From contig OU452234.1 of NCBI GenBank assembly GCA_911728455.2, positions 4,156,501 through 4,220,500 on the forward strand: a stretch of 64,000 nucleotides of DNA. The letters run 5' to 3'. Positions within the stretch are counted from its first letter, which is position 1; every line of letters starts with the position of its first letter. The DNA is from Marthasterias glacialis. Taxonomy: Eukaryota; Echinodermata; Asteroidea; Forcipulatida; Asteriidae. Position numbers and translations under genes: made by a program. This document shows positions 59,294-64,000 of the stretch, one piece after another. The notes below the pieces were generated by a model, which was not told where the DNA came from, did no database searches, and was given only the letters and a program-made list of their open reading frames with translations.

Positions 59294-62200
59294 ATGGAGG
59301 GGACTGAAGTTCAGCCGTTATTTATGTACATTCCAGTTCTAGGTGTCGTTCTGTTTGTCGTCCTTGTGTTCGCTTGTGGCTTCCGAAGTTCGACTGAACC
59401 GCCGAGTTCTATGTTTGAAGACGAAAACGAGAAAAGAAACAAACGTGGCAGACGAAAGGTTGGTACAAAGTGTTCCACTTTTTGTTTGAAAAAGTCTCTC
59501 AAAATGTCACGAAGCCACGAGAATCTCAAACTATTGCAAGTTCTGTTGTGGACGGTTACTTGTCAGTATTTTATCTCTTACATGCGGCAAACTCGATGTG
59601 TAAACATAGTGCGATGTCGCACAGTGGTACGGATTTTGGTGTGGGTGTTCGCCACCGAAGTTTGTGCACAGCTAGTGCACCACCGTCTGCTAAAGTGCTG
59701 TGTGTACTGCGTCGTGGCACTTGTTTATAAACCACAACGCACCATATGTTCATAATTTTCATTTTCAGCTTACATACGCTGACGATGCTCAGTCATGTTG
59801 TTACAAAACATAAGTGAAAATTAAATCAACAGATGCTTTTGATCATGTTTGATATTAAAATAATTGATTGGCAACTTATTTTTATTAATGGGAAAGATTT
59901 GATCATAGACTAGAGCAAGGTCAGGACAGAGATTCGACCACCACTTTTGCAATTTCACTCAATAAAAATAATGTGTATAATTCTGGTAATTTTAAATCTC
60001 AAAAGTCCAGATTTCAAATGGGGGGGGGAATGGGTTGGGGATGGGGGACATGAGGGTGGGGGACATGGTAGTGGGGGACAAACATCAATTTTTTGGGGAA
60101 ATTGTATGTGCAAGTGCAGAATAAGTTATCACATGTATATACAACATGTCACAACATATGATGTCCTGTTAACTTTTTAAATGAAGCTTAATTTTAATGA
60201 AGCTTCGAAGATAGACTTTATTTTAGTATAAACATAATAATGAGAAACAGCCAGCTAGCCTTAACTAATTCAAAATACATGTACAGTTTGTTATTTGTTT
60301 TTAAACAGCTAATCACACTAACAAGGCAATCTTCAAGTAAATACATCTACTCTCGTTTTCCAGCCAACGAAAACTGCTTTCTCAACTCATTATACCCAAA
60401 AACTATCCCAGAATGGAACAACCTACCAGACCATATTAGAAGTGCCAAATCAGTCACCACATTCAAAACTACTCTTCCATTAGGAAAATATGTAGCTTAT
60501 CTAACTTATTTTCCAATAAGTTTTAATTTCATGTGTCTTGGATATTATAACTGTAGTATGTAATTTGGGGTGATATTTAGGAGGGACATTTGTATTATGA
60601 AATCTATTATGGTATCAAATATTGTTTCTTTTTATAGAAAGTATCTACTTCAGAGTTGAAACCTAGCAGTAGCACCAACGGCCATGTCAAGCTGCCGGCA
60701 GATAGCCCAAGAGAGATCAAGCAGGTCAAAGGTCAGAAGGTAGAGCAAGAGAGTGAGAATGCTCCAAAAGTCTCGCCTAAGAAAGAGAAGTCGGTGAAGA
60801 GCAAGAGCAGTGGTGGGAAGGATGGGGAGATCGCAAAGAAGCCGACCTTGGCGAACGGTGGAGCTAAGGACAGGGAAAAGGATGAAGGTAGGTTTATTAA
60901 AAATATATATTTTTAATATTCTTTCCTTTCCCTAATCAAGCTTTTCTTGGATTTTAAACAACTCTGTGCAACTTCTTTCATTTGAAGGAGATGCCTGGAT
61001 AACGGTCACAGCCCCCCGTAAAGACAAGAAGACCAACAAACAGACTGCTGTTCAAAACGGAGAGCCAGCCAAGCCAACCAACAAGTCCCCCAAGGTGTCT
61101 CCCAAAGGATCTGGAGGTGATAAGGCTAGACAGAAGGGGAAAGAAGAGGAGATCCGCAAGAACGACGGAAGCAAGGACGTAGCACCAAAGCAGAAAGGCT
61201 CTCCTAAAAAGGTAGGCCTCTAAAGTAAGGCTTTGTTGTCTTTTAGTTATTGACTCATCATGAGGTTTCTTTGAACACAATTTCAACCTCTACCTTTACT
61301 CTTATTTAACCCAGCTCACTTGATACAGATGGAGACCCACATATTCTTCTTCCAAAGTAAACAAAATGCTGTAAGGAAAAGAACTGTACACATATGACCT
61401 CCAAGAATGTAGTAGAAAAAATATTGATGCATCTCTTACAAGCTTATGAAGAGATACTCTACTCAGAACATGTATGATAGTATGGCATGTCGTGGCCGAG
61501 CGGTCAAGCGCACTGGACTCAAGCTCTGGTATTTCTGATCAGCAGAGTGTGGGTTAGAATCCCGGTCTTGACACTTGTGTCCTTAAGCAAGACACTTAAC
61601 CATTATTGCTGCGTCCTTTGGATGGGACGTGAAGCCGTAGGTCCCGCTTGTTGTGTAATGCACGTAAAAGAACCCAGTACACTTATCGTAAAGAGAAGGG
61701 GTTTGCCCCAGTGTTCCTGGTGTGATCGCCTTCAGACTGCACCATAACACCTTGTAATTCATCACGTGGTGCTATGTAAATGAATGGGTCTTATAATTCG
61801 AACATAGCTCCACATACCTTGTAGAAAAAAATACTGAGCGCTTTGAGGCATCCTCGGGTGTGATAAAGTGCTATAAAAGAACTGCGTGTTATTGATTAGA
61901 ATGCACAGCCTGCCCAAAGTCCATGGACCTAATAAACTCAAATCCCATGATTTTGTAAGTCATCAAAGATGTCTTCTGTTCTCAAGGACCCAATGATGTG
62001 GAACAGGGTAGGCTTTTAAACCTATAACGTTGTTCATATCATTGATGCATACGTAGGTCGTGGAGAATGTAGTCAAGGCTTCCTCCGTTTCGACTCAGTC
62101 GGCCAAGGCCCCCGAGTCCCCCGCTGATAAAGGCAAGAAGAGAAAGAAGAAGGGTCAACCTGAAGGGGAGGAAACGACCAATCAAACGGCAGAAAACACG

Positions 62201-63477
62201 ACGGGCTTGACCAATGGGAGTGTGGAAGATTCAAAACTGACCAATCAGCAGAAGGAAGGTGGAGAGGCAGAGGATGGTTTTACACCTGGGAAATCCAGAA
62301 AGAATAAAAAGAAACAGAAGGTAAGCTGTTTATTTTAAACCTTTCTTCCGAAAAACTAAGTTCCGCAAGTTTTTTTGTACAACTGTATAGCTCTACAACT
62401 GTAGCATATTTGCTAAACTTCCATTGCCATCCAATCTTAACATAATTGTTAGATAGCGTGTGCATAAAGTGCTCGCCTCTCACCAAAGTGTCCCAGGTTT
62501 GAGTTCTGGCTAGGGCCATATGTGAGTAGAGTTGTGCGTTAGTTTGGTTCTCTCCTGTGCCACAAGGGTTTTCTCCAGGCCATCCGGTTTTCCTTCCCTG
62601 AGGAAAAACCAAACACTTTCGATCTCAGGCTATGCTCCGTGGTCATATATATGGGTTGATGTGGCTGGCTGCCAGAGGCGCCCCTTGAATGCCTGCAGCT
62701 CGAACATGTGTAGCCGCGTCCTTAGCAATTCAGCTTCTCAGCTGCCAATAAGGAGGATAAGCCTCCCCAATGGCATGAATGAGTGGAACTGTTTGATTCT
62801 TTTGTATGTCCCACAGACTACACAAGAAGAAAGCACAATCAAGACATCTCCAGTTGATAACAAGACTCAGAAATCTAAGACTTCAAGCTCAGAGAACAGT
62901 CCGGCCAAATCAACCAACAAGAAAGCTGCAGACAAGCCCTCATCCCCATCTCAGAGTAAATCAACTACGAATGCTCCAGTGGAAGGCTCTCCATCCAAGT
63001 CGAGCAAGGGTGCTGACGCTAAGATGTCCTCTCCCGCAAAGGGTCAGAAGAGCACCAAGAAAGAAAACTCCAGTCCGGCCAAATCAGGTAGAAATGTTAA
63101 AAAACATACAAGATAACAGCAACTATATTTGTATGAAAACATTTCTGTCTAAAACATTTGGCTGACCTAAATGTCAGTTGGTGATAGTAACAAATATTTT
63201 TTTATCGATGGCCTTATTTCTAGATACTAAACCATTAAAAGACAAAAAGAGCACAGAGAAAGCCAACAGTTCTGCAGCATCCAGCCTTGATACCAGCCCA
63301 GCCAAATCTAAGTCTTCGAGTGATGGAAGCCCTTCTAAGTCCAATAAGAAGCGAGGTGGGGAAAAGAGTTCCAACCAACAGAGCAAGCCAGATGACAAAC
63401 CCATTCCGGACTCGTCTAAACCACAGAAGAATACTTCCTCGGAGGTCGTTGGTGACGCCAAGAACAAGACAAAAAAG
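59294..63477 (+). CDS. Single-pass membrane protein with Lys/Ser/Pro-rich tail, LYRIC/metadherin-like (partial, 3' end beyond window)
   Basis: Coding exons 59294-59458, 60638-60887, 60988-61211, 62057-62320, 62817-63087 and 63224-63477 join in phase for 1428 nt (476 residues), and the last ends at a GT donor. I took the ATG at 59294; the frame extends slightly upstream only through a GTG. Residues about 10-30 are one hydrophobic segment (MYIPVLGVVLFVVLVFACGF), then a basic stop (RNKRGRRK). The tail is very rich in K, S, P and N. GDAWITVTAPRKDKK and FTPGKSRKNKKKQK recall the isolated Trp and poly-Lys blocks of vertebrate LYRIC/metadherin. The same layout also occurs in ribosome-binding protein p180. 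Membrane topology is inferred. The family call is tentative; that it is a gene is well supported. Confidence 0.8.
60240..60565 (+). mobile_element. Non-LTR retrotransposon 3' fragment in intron 1 of the LYRIC-like gene
   Basis: An open frame of 107 codons with SLYPKTIPEWNNLPDHIRSA and VTTFKTTL matches the LINE C-terminal pattern (P.TI..WN.LP..I). It ends 70 bp before exon 2. Confidence 0.75.
61485..61890 (+). repeat. tRNA-derived SINE, family A, in intron 3 of the LYRIC-like gene
   Basis: ATGTCGTGGCCGAGCGGTCA head, B box GGGTTAGAATCCCGG, and the long body with GGATGGGACGTGAAGCC. The tail ends in GAGCGCTTTGAGGCATCC. This is the best full-length plus-strand copy. Confidence 0.85.
62445..62740 (+). 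repeat. tRNA-derived SINE, family C, in intron 4 of the LYRIC-like gene
   Basis: AAGTGCTCGCCTCTCACCAA head, diverged B box, TTTGGTTCTCTCCTGTGCCA and GGCCATCCGGTTTTCCTTCC. It ends 77 bp before exon 5. Confidence 0.75.
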
Positions 63478-63480
63478 GTC
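62860..63480 (+). repeat. Protein-level SPAK/SPSK repeats in the tail of the membrane protein
   Basis: Exons 5 and 6 encode repeated Ser-Pro-x-Lys motifs: NSPAKS, GSPSKS, SSPAKG, SSPAKS, TSPAKS and GSPSKS, spaced roughly 15-35 residues apart in a disordered K/S/N-rich context. Earlier exons carry KVSPKK, KVSPKG and GSPKK. The pattern is low complexity but with a clear recurring unit. Confidence 0.75.
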
Positions 63481-64000
63481 GGGATCAAATCACATCAGCA
63501 TGTCTTCCACTTGCTTTCATTGTGTGAAATAGTTCCTCGCCTTCTGTAGCCTGGATTTTAGATGAGTCGGTACTGCACAGCCACACCAATCTCTATTTGC
63601 ACTGAGACTGGCATACCAATCATAGAAGAGTTCAAAGATGCCTGTATTGAGAAACCTTATCCCTTGCCCTCCCAAATCCTTTGACATCCTCTTTGCCGAA
63701 AAGAAGGATTCTGAAGGACTGAGGGCTGTAGGCCCAAATAAAAATAGGTCTTATGCATTGACATCATCCAGCCGCCATCTTACCGGTAAAACAGATGATG
63801 AACCAATGGAAACGCACAGATTTGTACGCACGGCGCACAGGATTGGCCATTGAACAGCCTCCTTTTGACCTCCAGGCGAAGGCGCCCTACCGTTGCTTAT
63901 TACTGGGTCAGGCATTTCAATCTTAAGTCCAAACTGGCCTAGGGAAGTAAGGGGTTAAACTAGAGAACTTCAGAAGATATTTTAAGTCCACATGCCTATA

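Overview
This is a eukaryotic window with introns, spliced multi-exon genes and dense dispersed repeats. It most likely comes from a marine deuterostome invertebrate, probably an echinoderm such as a sea star. That guess rests on the family mix: a contactin-associated-protein-style fibrinogen and discoidin protein, a syntenin close to the vertebrate one, tRNA-derived SINEs and many small foldback/MITE elements. The species cannot be fixed from the sequence alone. Coordinates were read by eye, so exon edges may be off by a base or two.

Minus strand, about 45.9 kb down to 8.15 kb: one large secreted-protein gene. I could assemble 32 coding exons whose splice phases all agree and whose coding lengths sum to 4263 nt (about 1420 residues). 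Order: signal peptide; F5/8C (discoidin) 1; short fibrinogen-A-like module; F5/8C 2; module; F5/8C 3; module; F5/8C 4; two modules; then three fibrinogen-like domains of the CNTNAP/neurexin-IV type; then a short tail with no membrane anchor. Module borders are all phase 1, as expected for exon shuffling. The introns are packed with SINEs, MITEs, LINE fragments, minisatellites and hairpins. Two minisatellites have amplified the edges of exons of this gene.

Minus strand, 0.6-2.5 kb: a possible pair of terminal coding exons of an unrecognised gene, weakly supported.

Plus strand, 52.3-58.3 kb: a complete syntenin (SDCBP) gene with 7 coding exons and 301 residues. It has two LYPxL motifs, two PDZ domains and a conserved C-terminus. 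Plus strand, 59.3 kb to the right edge: the first six coding exons (476 residues) of a single-pass membrane protein with a very long lysine/serine/proline-rich tail. It resembles LYRIC/metadherin and, less specifically, ribosome-binding protein p180. The gene is still open at the window end.

The large gene and syntenin are divergently transcribed from a shared 6.4 kb intergenic region (45.9-52.3 kb), which is itself rich in repeats. Syntenin and the LYRIC-like gene are head to tail. No rRNA, functional tRNA or CRISPR array was seen.
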